From assembly GCA_035446985.1 (NCBI GenBank), contig DAOTGG010000008.1, forward strand, positions 1 through 36,186: 36,186 bases of DNA. The letters run 5' to 3'. The stretch is from JAQUSX01 sp035446985 (GTDB lineage Bacteria; Bacillota; Clostridia; Christensenellales; CAG-314). Position 1 is the stretch's first letter. Each line of letters starts with the position of its first letter. A program made the position numbers and the translations under genes. The notes under the pieces were generated by a model. It worked only from the letters and a program-made list of their open reading frames with translations. It was not told where the DNA came from and did no database searches. Positions 6,935 to 14,784 of this stretch are shown here, in pieces.

Positions 6935-7517
6935 GTTTGTCCCCCGAGAGTCCTTATTTGTAGATAAAAATAGCATGATTTTTGATTATTTTAAAGATTA
7001 ATCTTGAGTGATATTATATTTTTGTCATGTAGTTTTTGCAGTAAAGCTTTATTTGCGGAAATTCATAAAAAACGTTTTTTATTAAAATCTTAACTAGCTC
7101 ATCTGTAAGAGATTTAATTTTCTTTGTGTGGTCTGTATGCATATTCATAATTTCGTTATATGGAGATTTTTAATGACTTACCCTTTTCAAACTAATTAGA
7201 CTTGCTCATAACAAATTTTTTTTAATAATCTTTCTTGCCTTAAGATTTTTCTGTATAAGAACGTTAAATAAAGATAAAATTACTATTGTTTTAGACTGAG
7301 AAAGCTTGTGAAATAACCGTCAAGATTGAAATAATTTTTTAGAGTTCTATTTCGGAAAGCAGTATTAAATTTTGATTTTAAAATTGCTTAGGGTTAAAGT
7401 TAAAAATTATAAAGTTTTTTTAACAATCCTTTATCACGGCTTTTCAAAACAGCTTTGCCTATACGGACACGCGGCATAAACTTGATTTTTATAATTTTTG
7501 CGGTCCTGCGTTTTACC
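6935..7517. other. AT-rich non-coding stretch
   Basis: No supportable gene or RNA is seen. It carries the second copy of the imperfect 25-bp repeat at 7239-7263. It separates the zinc-finger ORF from the 3' end of the YgjP-like gene, which is on the opposite strand, and no clear intrinsic terminator is visible for either. Confidence 0.5.
7239..7263 (+). repeat. Imperfect 25-bp direct repeat, copy 2
   Basis: This matches 6035-6059 at 21 of 25 positions; the core is TTTTCTGTATAAGAACG. The two copies are about 1.2 kb apart and flank the hairpin and zinc-finger module. Confidence 0.5.
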
Positions 7518-8210
7518 TTAATTATACAATTCTCGTATAAAAGAAAATGATTTTAATTGGTTTCGGCAGTTTTTATAGTTTGGGACGTACTTTTCTACCA
7601 GATTCCAAAAGGTTTCGCTGTGATTGAATACGCTGAGATGAGCGAATTCATGCAATATAACATAACGTTGTAGTTGCGGAGTAAGCATTGCAACGCGCGA
7701 ATCGATAACGATACGCTTATTGGCGTCGCATTTCCCCCATATTCGCGCGCCCCTGATAAAACGAACGGTTATTTCCGACGGACAAACGCCGAGTTCCGTG
7801 CCGATTTTTGATATAAGTTCTCTAAGATTTTCGTCCGCGTACTCTTTTACAAATTTTATCGTTTCTTTGCGTCTTTTTTCAAAATTTCCATAGCAGCGCG
7901 GCGAAATATAAAGTCCTTCCGCCGATATACTCGTTTTATTCTCGTTTGAAGGCAAGATATCGATAATTTTACCGTTTAATAAAGTTTGGTCAAATGAATA
8001 TATCGAAGAAAAATCCGTCTTGCGTCGGGTAATTTCGCTGACTTTTTTGTTAATCCATTGAGTATTTGTCTGAATAAAATCTTCTATTTTTTCCGTCGGA
8101 TAACCTATGGGCGCGAAAATAACGAGGGTTTTTTCGTCTTTTACCCTCATCGATATTCTTTTTTGCTCTTTTCTGGTGATTAATACGTCCATATATCGGT
8201 ATTTTATCAT
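7518..8210 (-). CDS. YgjP-like zinc metallopeptidase (DUF45, M48-related)
   Basis: This is a member of the YgjP/DUF45 family of small cytosolic zincin-like proteins, whose substrates are poorly known. The C-terminal half has the zinc motif HEFAH (His187, Glu188, His191), followed by His197 in the NHSETFW segment that supplies further coordination. The family's WGSC motif appears as WGKC (158-161). The 230-residue length is usual for the family. No signal peptide or membrane segment is present. ATGs at 8210 and 8192 are both possible and neither has a good ribosome binding site; the longer form keeps the complete N-terminal strand region. It is transcribed divergently from the PadR gene. Confidence 0.85.
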   Translation of the reverse strand: MIKYRYMDVLITRKEQKRISMRVKDEKTLVIFAPIGYPTEKIEDFIQTNTQWINKKVSEITRRKTDFSSIYSFDQTLLNGKIIDILPSNENKTSISAEGLYISPRCYGNFEKRRKETIKFVKEYADENLRELISKIGTELGVCPSEITVRFIRGARIWGKCDANKRIVIDSRVAMLTPQLQRYVILHEFAHLSVFNHSETFWNLVEKYVPNYKNCRNQLKSFSFIRELYN

Positions 8211-8298
8211 AATTTCTAAAAATTTATCTCAAAATTTTGCAGTTTTTTGTAGAGAAAGCGTCTAATATTTTATTATGTAACGCATAGTAGTTTAAATC

Positions 8299-8328
8299 TT
8301 GACACAGTTCCCCTTTTTGAATTATAAT
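8299..8328 (+). promoter_or_regulatory. Consensus sigma-A promoter for the PadR-domain gene
   Basis: TTGACA at 8299-8304 and TATAAT at 8323-8328 are both perfect consensus hexamers with an 18-base spacer. Transcription would start near 8335, about 25 bases before the ATG. No obvious dyad overlaps it. Confidence 0.85.
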
Positions 8329-8360
8329 AATAAAAAAACAAAAGGAAAAAGGTTATTTTT

Positions 8361-9794
8361 ATGAGTGAAAACACCTTTTCGAAGAACGATGTTGAAACCG
8401 TCATTCTTTGCTCGCTTACCGTCGGAGATAAATACGGCTATGAAATAGCTTCAGAGATAAACGCCGCAACGCAGACGGAGATAAAACAGCCGACGTTATA
8501 TAATTATTTGAAAAAGCTCGAATCCAACGGATTGATAGAATCTTACTGGGGAGACGAGTCCAACGGCGGCCGCCGCAAATATTTTAGAATAACGGATAGC
8601 GGCGCTGAAAGCCTGAAAAATTTTGGCGATGTTAATATAAATGCCGAAAAAATGACCGAGCAATTTTCCGCAACGGAACCCAATGCCGCTCAAGACGCCA
8701 TTGACTCGGTTAATATCGATGAAATGCCTTTAAAGGCAAAACAAGACCGCAGAAAATACACTTCCAGCGTTAATGAGCAGATAAATTTGCAAATGCAGCT
8801 CGACGATTTGATGTCGGGTACAGGCGCAAAAGCGAAATCTTTCGACGACGAGAAAACGGTCGAACTCGGTAAAAAAGAAGATTTTAATCAAAATCTAATA
8901 GATGATAATACCGTTATAGAACCCCCTATTGAACAGCATGAAAATAAGCGTCATTCGTTTTTTAACAGCGACACGCTTAATGAACCCGAACAGGAGAATG
9001 TTCATAATGTAACTATCGACGAAACAAATATCGAAGAAAAAATTATTTCCGAGCAAACGGCGCGTGAACAAAATCGCAATGACGATCTTGAGTTTTACGC
9101 AAAATTTGAAGAAAAACTGAATGAAAAAATGGGAGCGAAACAGCCCAAAAATCCTAATAAAGACAAAGAAGATAATTATAAACATATAATAGGCAACCTT
9201 TTGGGCAAGCAGCTTGAAGACGAATCGCTGAAAGAACTTTCAAAAAAACCCGAGATAAATCTGGACGATTTTTCCGACCCGAATTTGACGGCTTTGGAAA
9301 ATACGGCTGAAAAATTCGCTGAAAAAGGTATAAGAATAAACTTTTATAATAAAGAAACTGCGTTTTACAGACCGCAAGCGATGCTGTACAGAAATAAAAT
9401 CAATTTCTTTGTCGGCTGGCTTACATACGGAATATATCTAATCGAAACGCTCATTTTGTGGCTGTTTTTCAAAGACGTTTTGAGTTTTAATATGGTGGGT
9501 TATTTTTGGGCGGCGTGCGCGGTAGTACCCGTAACCCTCTCGCTTATATTCGCGATAAATCCTACCCTAAAAAGAAAACCTAATTTCAAATTCAGTTACC
9601 ATTTTACGAACGCGTGGATTGTATTTATCTTACTCACGATATTGGACTTTGCTTTTAACGTTTTGTTTTTGCGGATTGTTTTTGCGAATACGATAGCGGT
9701 TTTAGTCCAAATCGTTTTGCCGTTAGTAACCGCCCTATCGCTGCCGTGGTGCGTACTCTTTTATAAAGCTATTTTCAAAAAAATGTTAGTATAA
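8361..9794 (+). CDS. PadR-family winged-helix protein with C-terminal membrane domain
   Basis: Residues about 10-90 form a PadR winged helix: ILCSLTVGDKYGYEIA, then PTLYNYLKKLESNGLIE and the wing GGRRKYFRIT. Residues about 95-340 are a long, charged, Asn/Glu/Lys-rich and probably disordered linker. Residues about 347-470 contain four hydrophobic segments (roughly 349-370, 377-400, 417-437 and 440-468), predicted to be membrane-spanning. Most PadR proteins are soluble and 100-200 residues, so this 477-residue layout implies a DNA-binding domain tethered to the membrane. A strong promoter and an AAAAAGG ribosome binding site (8 bases before ATG) precede it, and a strong terminator follows, so it is monocistronic. 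No transporter gene is adjacent and the regulated target is unknown. Confidence 0.85.
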   Translation: MSENTFSKNDVETVILCSLTVGDKYGYEIASEINAATQTEIKQPTLYNYLKKLESNGLIESYWGDESNGGRRKYFRITDSGAESLKNFGDVNINAEKMTEQFSATEPNAAQDAIDSVNIDEMPLKAKQDRRKYTSSVNEQINLQMQLDDLMSGTGAKAKSFDDEKTVELGKKEDFNQNLIDDNTVIEPPIEQHENKRHSFFNSDTLNEPEQENVHNVTIDETNIEEKIISEQTAREQNRNDDLEFYAKFEEKLNEKMGAKQPKNPNKDKEDNYKHIIGNLLGKQLEDESLKELSKKPEINLDDFSDPNLTALENTAEKFAEKGIRINFYNKETAFYRPQAMLYRNKINFFVGWLTYGIYLIETLILWLFFKDVLSFNMVGYFWAACAVVPVTLSLIFAINPTLKRKPNFKFSYHFTNAWIVFILLTILDFAFNVLFLRIVFANTIAVLVQIVLPLVTALSLPWCVLFYKAIFKKMLV

Positions 9795-9831
9795 ATAAAA
9801 CTTTCTTTCAATTAAATATTTTAAAACAATT

Positions 9832-9858
9832 AAGCGGTTAAATTTAACCGCTTTTTTA
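9832..9858 (+). terminator. Intrinsic terminator of the PadR-domain gene
   Basis: A perfect inverted repeat, AAGCGGTTAAA followed by TTTAACCGCTT (9832-9853), leads straight into a T-run on the plus strand, 38 bases after the stop codon. Confidence 0.85.
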
Positions 9859-9890
9859 TATTGATTAATATTTGATTTTTTTAAAAAAAG

Positions 9891-9950
9891 GTGCTTACCA
9901 CAGGCTATACGCTTATGCGCGCACAAAGGAGCTACCTTTGATAGATAGTA
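9891..9950. repeat. Possible small intergenic palindromic element
   Basis: This short GC-richer patch lies in an AT-rich gap. It has two small stems, CGC-TTAT-GCG (9910-9919) and CAAAGG-AGCTA-CCTTTG (9924-9940). The layout resembles the small dispersed intergenic repeats common in Clostridia genomes, but no second copy is visible in this window. No ORF is supported. Confidence 0.3.
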
Positions 9951-10019
9951 TGTATGAAGAAGTCAATACTTAATTGGTTAATATCTGCAGAATATACGAA
10001 GGACAAAATAATTCATATT

Positions 10020-10076
10020 AAAAAAACAACCGCCAATGGCAAAATGCCTCGGGAGCTCAAAAGCTCTGCGGTTGTT
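10020..10076 (-). terminator. Branched intrinsic terminator downstream of rnhA
   Basis: The outer stem AACAACCGC (10025-10033) with GCGGTTGTT (10068-10076) is perfect. It encloses two hairpins: GGCA-AAA-TGCC (10038-10048) and GAGCT-CAAA-AGCTC (10053-10066). Together they make a three-way junction. On the minus strand the outer stem is followed by seven U residues, as expected for termination of rnhA, whose stop codon is about 80 bases upstream. The branched apex is unusual for a plain terminator; a small 3'-derived RNA is possible. Confidence 0.7.
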
Positions 10077-10155
10077 CCTTATATAAGTTATGCCTAAAAT
10101 CCCAAAAAGTCAATATTATGCAAAAAAATTTTGATATTTTTTTCATTGGGACAGG

Positions 10156-10635
10156 TTAAATCCCCTTTTTGTTTTTTATCGCGTCGCGGGCGAGCTGGTC
10201 GCAAAGATTGTTATATTCGTTGTCTGAGTGCCCTTTTACTTTGACAAATTTAACTTTATGAACTTTTATAAGTTTCGCTAGTTCTTGCCACAGTTCTTTA
10301 TTTGCCACGGGTTTGTTCTCAGAGGTTTTCCAGCCGTTGGCAACCCACGTATCCAGCCAACCGCTGTTTATCGCGTTTACGATATAAGCCGAATCCGACA
10401 GTATTTCGACGTCGGAAGGCGTTTTTAACGCCGTAAGAGCGTTGACGACGGCAGAAAGTTCCATAATGTTGTTGGTTGTACTGGGCGAATAACCGCTTAG
10501 CGTCTTGACGTAATCTTTGCCGTCAGCTAATTTGCACGACAAACGCGCCGCCCATCCGCCTTCGCCGGGATTGCCCGAGCATGCGCCGTCGGTAAATATC
10601 GTTACATCAGGTTTTTTATTCTCGTCTTTTTGCAT
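10156..10635 (-). CDS. rnhA: Ribonuclease HI
   Basis: RNase HI cuts the RNA strand of RNA-DNA hybrids such as R-loops and primers. The full type 1 active site is visible: Asp16 (TDGACSGNPG), Glu59 (MELSAV), Asp81 (SDSAY) and Asp146 (CDQLARD), with His136 in the KGHSDN loop. The 159-residue length is typical and no N-terminal hybrid-binding domain is present. The start is ATG with GGAG 5 bases upstream. The gene stands alone, with a branched terminator downstream and a tRNA gene transcribed away from it upstream. Confidence 0.97.
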   Translation of the reverse strand: MQKDENKKPDVTIFTDGACSGNPGEGGWAARLSCKLADGKDYVKTLSGYSPSTTNNIMELSAVVNALTALKTPSDVEILSDSAYIVNAINSGWLDTWVANGWKTSENKPVANKELWQELAKLIKVHKVKFVKVKGHSDNEYNNLCDQLARDAIKNKKGI

Positions 10636-10706
10636 AATTTCTCCGTAAAATCCGTGTTGTTTTTTGTGATTTCATATAATTTTTTTTGTAATTGAAGTTT
10701 ATATGT

Positions 10707-10735
10707 TTGACTATTTTTTTTAACTAATTTATAAT
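10707..10735 (+). promoter_or_regulatory. Promoter of tRNA-Trp
   Basis: TTGACT (10707-10712) and TATAAT (10730-10735) are separated by exactly 17 bases. The predicted start point is only a few bases before the mature tRNA 5' end. Confidence 0.85.
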
Positions 10736-10745
10736 ATATTCACTT

Positions 10746-10820
10746 AGGGGAGTGGCTCAACGGTAGAGTAGTGGTCTCCAAAACCATCGGTTGCGTGTTC
10801 GAATCGCGTCTCCCCTGCCA
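10746..10820 (+). tRNA. tRNA-Trp (anticodon CCA)
   Basis: The acceptor stem AGGGGAG pairs with CTCCCCT (10810-10816), followed by discriminator G and an encoded CCA. The D arm has GGCTCAACGGTAGAG. The anticodon stem GTGGT/ACCAT encloses loop CTCCAAA with anticodon CCA. The T arm has the GTTCGAATC loop. It has its own promoter and terminator. Confidence 0.97.
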
Positions 10821-10828
10821 CTTATAAG

Positions 10829-10866
10829 ACTCTATGACTGCAAATGTGCGGTTATAGGGTTTTTTC
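10829..10866 (+). terminator. Intrinsic terminator of tRNA-Trp
   Basis: The stem CTATGACTGCA (10832-10842) pairs with TGCGGTTATAG (10847-10857) using two G-U pairs around a 4-base loop, and three more pairs extend the base. A T-run starts at 10860. Confidence 0.8.
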
Positions 10867-11047
10867 GTTTCAGCGGTTTTTATAGATATATGAAACTATC
10901 TAATATTAAAATATTAACATACTGTGAAAGAAAATTCAAATATTATCTAGAATAATAAGCAATCTCTTTAAAATCGATTTTGAAACGACTTAATTTTTTT
11001 TGATTTCTTTATCTAAATAATTATAGCTTAATGCAAAAAAGCAAACA
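10867..11047. other. Non-coding gap
   Basis: This AT-rich sequence lies between the tRNA terminator and the rny terminator. I see no gene, repeat or further structure in it. Confidence 0.5.
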
Positions 11048-11078
11048 AAAAATACCGCAAATTTCTTGCGGTATTTTT
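11041..11078 (-). terminator. Intrinsic terminator of rny
   Basis: The perfect 13-bp stem AAAAATACCGCAA (11048-11060) with TTGCGGTATTTTT (11066-11078) encloses a 5-base loop. It lies about 80 bases past the rny stop codon and ends in a U-run on the minus strand. It could act on both strands. Confidence 0.8.
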
Positions 11079-11157
11079 GTTTTTTGATTAAATCGGATTG
11101 TAGATATTTGCAGTTGCATTTTGGCTTACAAATCAAATATAATTGCAAAATAAAGAA

Positions 11158-12756
11158 TTATTTTGCAAAATCAACGCTGCGTGTTTCCCTGATAACGTTA
11201 ACTTTGATTTGTCCGGGGTATTCCAATTCGCTTTCGATTTTTTTAGCGATATCGCGAGCCAGTAAAACCGTGTTTTCGTCGTTGACAACTTCGGGTTTTA
11301 CGATGATGCGGATTTCTCTGCCCGCTTGAACTGCGAATGATTTTTGCACGCCTTCGAACGCGTTTGCGATTTCTTCAAGTTTTTCCAAACGTTTGACGTA
11401 ATTTTCGATAGTTTCACGTCTTGCTCCGGGTCTTGCTCCCGAAACAGCGTCCGCCGCGGCAACTAATACCGCCTCTATGGTCATAGGCTCTACGTCGCCG
11501 TGATGGGCTTGAATAGCGTTAACGACTTCTTTGCTTTCCTTGTATTTTTTTGCCAGGTCAGCGCCGATTTGAACGTGCGTACCCTCCACTTCGTGGTCTA
11601 CGGCTTTGCCGATATCGTGCAGCAGTCCCGCGCGTTTAGCTAGCGTCACGTCAACGCCCAGTTCCGACGCCATCATTCCCGCAAGGTACGCTACTTCGAT
11701 AGAATGGTTCAGTACGTTTTGTCCGTAACTTGTGCGGTATTTCAGTCTGCCCAAAAGTTTGATAACTTCGGGGTGAAGTCCAAATACTCCCGTGTCGAAT
11801 GAAGCTGCCTCGCCCGCTTCTTTTATGGTTACGTCCATTTCTTTGCGGACTTTTTCCACCATTTCTTCTATACGGGCGGGATGAATACGTCCGTCTGTGA
11901 TAAGCTTTTCGATAGCTATACGAGCTATTTGGCGTCTTATCGGGTCAAATCCCGACAGAATAACGACTTCGGGTGTGTCGTCGATAATAAGCTCGACGCC
12001 CGTCGCGTTTTCTAATGCACGGATATTTCTGCCCTCTCTGCCTATCAAGCGACCTTTCATTTCGTCGTTGGGCAAAGGTATAGTAGTAACGGTAGATTCG
12101 GAAACTTGGTCGGACGCGCAACGTTGTATCGCGCTGCTGACTATCTCTCTCGCGCGTTTATCGCCGTTTTCTTTCGCTTCGGTTTCGATTTTTCTAACGA
12201 TAACGGCCGCGTCTTTTCTCGCCTCGGAAGTCATTGCCTCAACCAAAGATTGTTTGGCTTCGTCTTTTGACATCTGAGCGGCTTTTTCCAGCTCTGCAAT
12301 TAATTTCTCATTAAACTTGTCAACTTCAGTAAGTTTTTTGTCAATTTCGGATTGTTTTTGACTTATCGCTTTTTGCTGTTGTTCGAGTTGCTCGGATTTT
12401 TTTGTAAGTGTTTCTTCCTTCTTGTCCAAAATTTCTTCTCTTTGGATCATTCGGGTTTCTTGACGTTGAAGCTCCGAGCGGCGTTCTTTCGTCTGTCTTT
12501 CAAATTCTGTTTTTAGTTTTAGCGTTTCTTCCTTCGCTTCTAGAATAGCCTCTTTTTTCAGCGTTTTGGCTTCTGATTTTGCTTCGTCTACAATAGACTG
12601 AGCAACGTTTTTTGCATTTCCAATTTTATTATTTATGATTTGCCTGTTAATAAAATAACCCAATGCGCCGCCAGCGATAATGGCTATAATCGGCAACACT
12701 ATCAATAATACCGTATTGCCGTCAGCAAAGAAGGAAAGTAATGATAAATAATGCAT
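11158..12756 (-). CDS. rny: Ribonuclease Y
   Basis: RNase Y is the membrane-anchored endoribonuclease that starts mRNA decay in many Gram-positive bacteria. The order is an N-terminal membrane helix (about residues 14-37), a long charged coiled coil (about 50-200), a KH domain with GREG near residue 240, and an HD domain with LLHDIGKAVDHE (catalytic His-Asp near 380-381). The frame also offers an ATG at 12768, but GGAGGA lies between the two ATGs and sits 6 bases before the ATG at 12756, which is therefore preferred (532 residues). It has its own promoter and terminator. recA, its upstream neighbour, ends at its own terminator. Confidence 0.97.
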   Translation of the reverse strand: MHYLSLLSFFADGNTVLLIVLPIIAIIAGGALGYFINRQIINNKIGNAKNVAQSIVDEAKSEAKTLKKEAILEAKEETLKLKTEFERQTKERRSELQRQETRMIQREEILDKKEETLTKKSEQLEQQQKAISQKQSEIDKKLTEVDKFNEKLIAELEKAAQMSKDEAKQSLVEAMTSEARKDAAVIVRKIETEAKENGDKRAREIVSSAIQRCASDQVSESTVTTIPLPNDEMKGRLIGREGRNIRALENATGVELIIDDTPEVVILSGFDPIRRQIARIAIEKLITDGRIHPARIEEMVEKVRKEMDVTIKEAGEAASFDTGVFGLHPEVIKLLGRLKYRTSYGQNVLNHSIEVAYLAGMMASELGVDVTLAKRAGLLHDIGKAVDHEVEGTHVQIGADLAKKYKESKEVVNAIQAHHGDVEPMTIEAVLVAAADAVSGARPGARRETIENYVKRLEKLEEIANAFEGVQKSFAVQAGREIRIIVKPEVVNDENTVLLARDIAKKIESELEYPGQIKVNVIRETRSVDFAK

Positions 12757-12854
12757 AAATTCCTCCATATTATGTTTTCAATTTTCAGGATAAGACAAAC
12801 ACACGTTTGCCTATTTATATAATCAAGTCATATTAACTTAAATATACCAAATTT

Positions 12855-12883
12855 ATGATACAAAAAACCGAGGTAAAAGTCAA
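12855..12883 (-). promoter_or_regulatory. Promoter of rny
   Basis: Read on the minus strand, TTGACT (12883-12878) and TATCAT (12860-12855) are 17 bases apart. The leader before the chosen rny start would be about 90 bases. Confidence 0.7.
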
Positions 12884-12913
12884 GTAGTCTAGGATTAAAA
12901 TGTTAAGGCAAAT

Positions 12914-12949
12914 AAAAAACCCTTAGAAAAATGAATTCTAATGGTTTTT
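12914..12949 (-). terminator. Intrinsic terminator of the recA operon
   Basis: An AAAAACC/GGTTTTT base, one mismatch and TTAGAA/TTCTAA form a stem with a 7-base loop (12929-12935). A U-run follows on the minus strand. It starts about 20 bases past the recA stop codon. Confidence 0.7.
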
Positions 12950-12970
12950 ATAAAAATTTCTAAGTTTTTA

Positions 12971-14005
12971 TTAGTCCGAAACTTCTTCTGCATCATCGGA
13001 CGCCGTTTTTGTTTCGTGAGACTCGAATTTTGCGCGGATTTGTTTTTCTAACTCCGCCATAAAAGCGGGATTAGTTTCAAAATAAGTTTTTACGTTTTCT
13101 TTGCCCTGCCCTATGCGCTCGCCGTTGTAGCTGAACCAGGAACCGCTTTTTTCAACGATGCCGTTATCAATAGCAAGGTCAAGTATGCAGCCCGACTGAG
13201 AAATGCCTTTGCCGTACATTATGTCAAATTCTGCAAGTTTGAACGGAGGTGCAAGTTTGTTTTTTACCACTTTTATTTTTGTGCGGTTACCCACTACGTC
13301 GGTACCGTTTTTTATTTGGTCTATTTTTCTTACGTCCAAGCGTACGCTTGCGTAAAACTTTAACGCTTTTCCGCCTGGAGTTGTTTCGGGCGAACCGAAC
13401 ATAACGCCGACTTTTTCACGAAGCTGATTGATAAAAATAATACAAGTGTTAGATTTACTGACGATTGCAGCCAGTTTACGCAACGCCTGCGACATTAAAC
13501 GGGCCTGCAAACCTATGTGCGAATCGCCCATATCGCCTTCTATTTCCGCCTTTGGAGTCAAAGCCGCGACCGAGTCGACAACGATTAAGTCTATCGCGCT
13601 GCTGCGAACAAGATAATCGGCGATATCGAGAGCTTGTTCTCCGTTATCGGGTTGCGATACGTACAAATTTTCCAAATTTACGCCCAAAGCGGAGGCGTAT
13701 GTAGGATCAAGCGCGTGTTCCGCGTCTATAAAAGCCGCCGTGCCGCCCATTTTTTGAATTTCAGCGATAACGTGCAAAGAAACGGTCGTTTTACCCGAAG
13801 ATTCAGGTCCGTAAATCTCAATAATTCTACCGCGCGGCATACCGCCTATGCCTAAGGCTATGTCCAACGTCAGACAGCCTGTAGGAATTACGTCTATATT
13901 TCTTGTAGCGGCGGTCTCGCCGAGTTTCATTATCGCGCCTTTGCCGAATTGTTTTTCAATTTGCAATATTGCCTGCTCTAACGCTTTTTTCTTGTCGTCA
14001 GTCAT
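12971..14005 (-). CDS. recA: Recombinase RecA
   Basis: RecA forms filaments on single-stranded DNA, drives strand exchange and stimulates LexA self-cleavage. The 344-residue protein has Walker A GPESSGKT (66-73), the Walker B region LIVVDSVAAL, the DNA-binding loop 1 EIEGDMGDSHIG, loop 2 with FINQLREKVGVMFG and TTPGGKALK, and an acidic C-terminal tail. The ATG has TAGGAG about 8 bases upstream. It lies 15 bases after cinA in the ftsK-rimO-pgsA-cinA-recA run. No GAAC-N4-GTTC box is visible before recA or cinA, unlike lexA, so SOS induction of this copy is not evident from the sequence. Confidence 0.98.
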   Translation of the reverse strand: MTDDKKKALEQAILQIEKQFGKGAIMKLGETAATRNIDVIPTGCLTLDIALGIGGMPRGRIIEIYGPESSGKTTVSLHVIAEIQKMGGTAAFIDAEHALDPTYASALGVNLENLYVSQPDNGEQALDIADYLVRSSAIDLIVVDSVAALTPKAEIEGDMGDSHIGLQARLMSQALRKLAAIVSKSNTCIIFINQLREKVGVMFGSPETTPGGKALKFYASVRLDVRKIDQIKNGTDVVGNRTKIKVVKNKLAPPFKLAEFDIMYGKGISQSGCILDLAIDNGIVEKSGSWFSYNGERIGQGKENVKTYFETNPAFMAELEKQIRAKFESHETKTASDDAEEVSD

Positions 14006-14020
14006 TATTTTTCTCCTAAA

Positions 14021-14755
14021 TTAGTGTGATTTCATAAATTTTATCAGCATAAATAACGCCGTGTTTGCGGATTTTTGGCGTATATCTTCTCTGTCGCCGT
14101 TGAAAATGTATTTTTTCGTCAATATAAAGTCGCTGTTCCCTACGGAAATATAACACAGCCCGACGGGCTTTGTCAAGCTGCCGCCCGTAGGCCCAGCTAT
14201 GCCCGTGGTAGACAAGGCGTAATCCGCTCTGCCGTCCGTAAGCCCTTTGCACATTGCGAGTGAAACCTCTTCTGACACCGCTCCGTACTGCTCGACAGTT
14301 TTCTCATTGACGCCCAGCCGTTCGATTTTTGATTGATTAGAATAAGTTACAATGCCTTCCAAAAAAACCTTGCTCGCGCCTGAGTTTTGCACTATTTTGT
14401 CGCTGATAAGTCCGCCTGTGAGCGATTCGGCGACGGATAACGCGCTTTGACGTATATTAAGCATTTCCACTACGATTTTCCCAAGCGGTTCGTTGCTTTC
14501 GGCGTAAATTTTTTCACCAAAAAGGCTGTAAACCGAAGTCAAAACCGCGTTGGAAATCTCATAAGTGAACTTTATTTGCTCAAATTCAAATGTTAAAAGC
14601 GTGTCCAAAAAATCCGTTTGAAATTTGCAACGGTATTTTGAATATAATCCGCTTTCAAACAATATTTTTTCAATTTCTTCACTTTCAAACCCAAAAATTT
14701 TGAATTCGAGTACCTTAGTATCGGTATTACGGCTCTCAACTGAAATATCTGTCAA
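14021..14755 (-). CDS. cinA: CinA-type nicotinamide-nucleotide amidase, lacking the N-terminal domain
   Basis: The C-terminal amidase domain (PncC/COG1546, about residues 97-240), which deamidates nicotinamide mononucleotide, is intact. It has SVAESLTGGLISD, a VTYSN segment and STTGIAGPTGG. Residues about 15-90 match the middle KH-like domain of full CinA. The N-terminal molybdopterin-binding-like domain (COG1058) of about 170 residues found in full CinA is missing. There is no room for it upstream, because pgsA ends 29 bases away. The location between pgsA and recA is the standard cinA position in Gram-positive bacteria, so this looks like a shortened orthologue rather than a separate pncC. 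Confidence 0.88.
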   Translation of the reverse strand: MTDISVESRNTDTKVLEFKIFGFESEEIEKILFESGLYSKYRCKFQTDFLDTLLTFEFEQIKFTYEISNAVLTSVYSLFGEKIYAESNEPLGKIVVEMLNIRQSALSVAESLTGGLISDKIVQNSGASKVFLEGIVTYSNQSKIERLGVNEKTVEQYGAVSEEVSLAMCKGLTDGRADYALSTTGIAGPTGGSLTKPVGLCYISVGNSDFILTKKYIFNGDREDIRQKSANTALFMLIKFMKSH

Positions 14756-14784
14756 TTTTACTACCGCCTAATAAACTAAATCGC

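Noticed and set aside
5765..7517. CRISPR array or prophage in the gene-poor stretch
   Set aside because: The repeats occur only two or three times, with irregular spacing and no regular spacers. No phage structural, replication or lysis gene is present.
14021..14755. cinA called as a frameshifted pseudogene
   Set aside because: The visible domains are complete and in one frame, and the upstream gap is too short to hold a lost domain. A shortened orthologue fits better.
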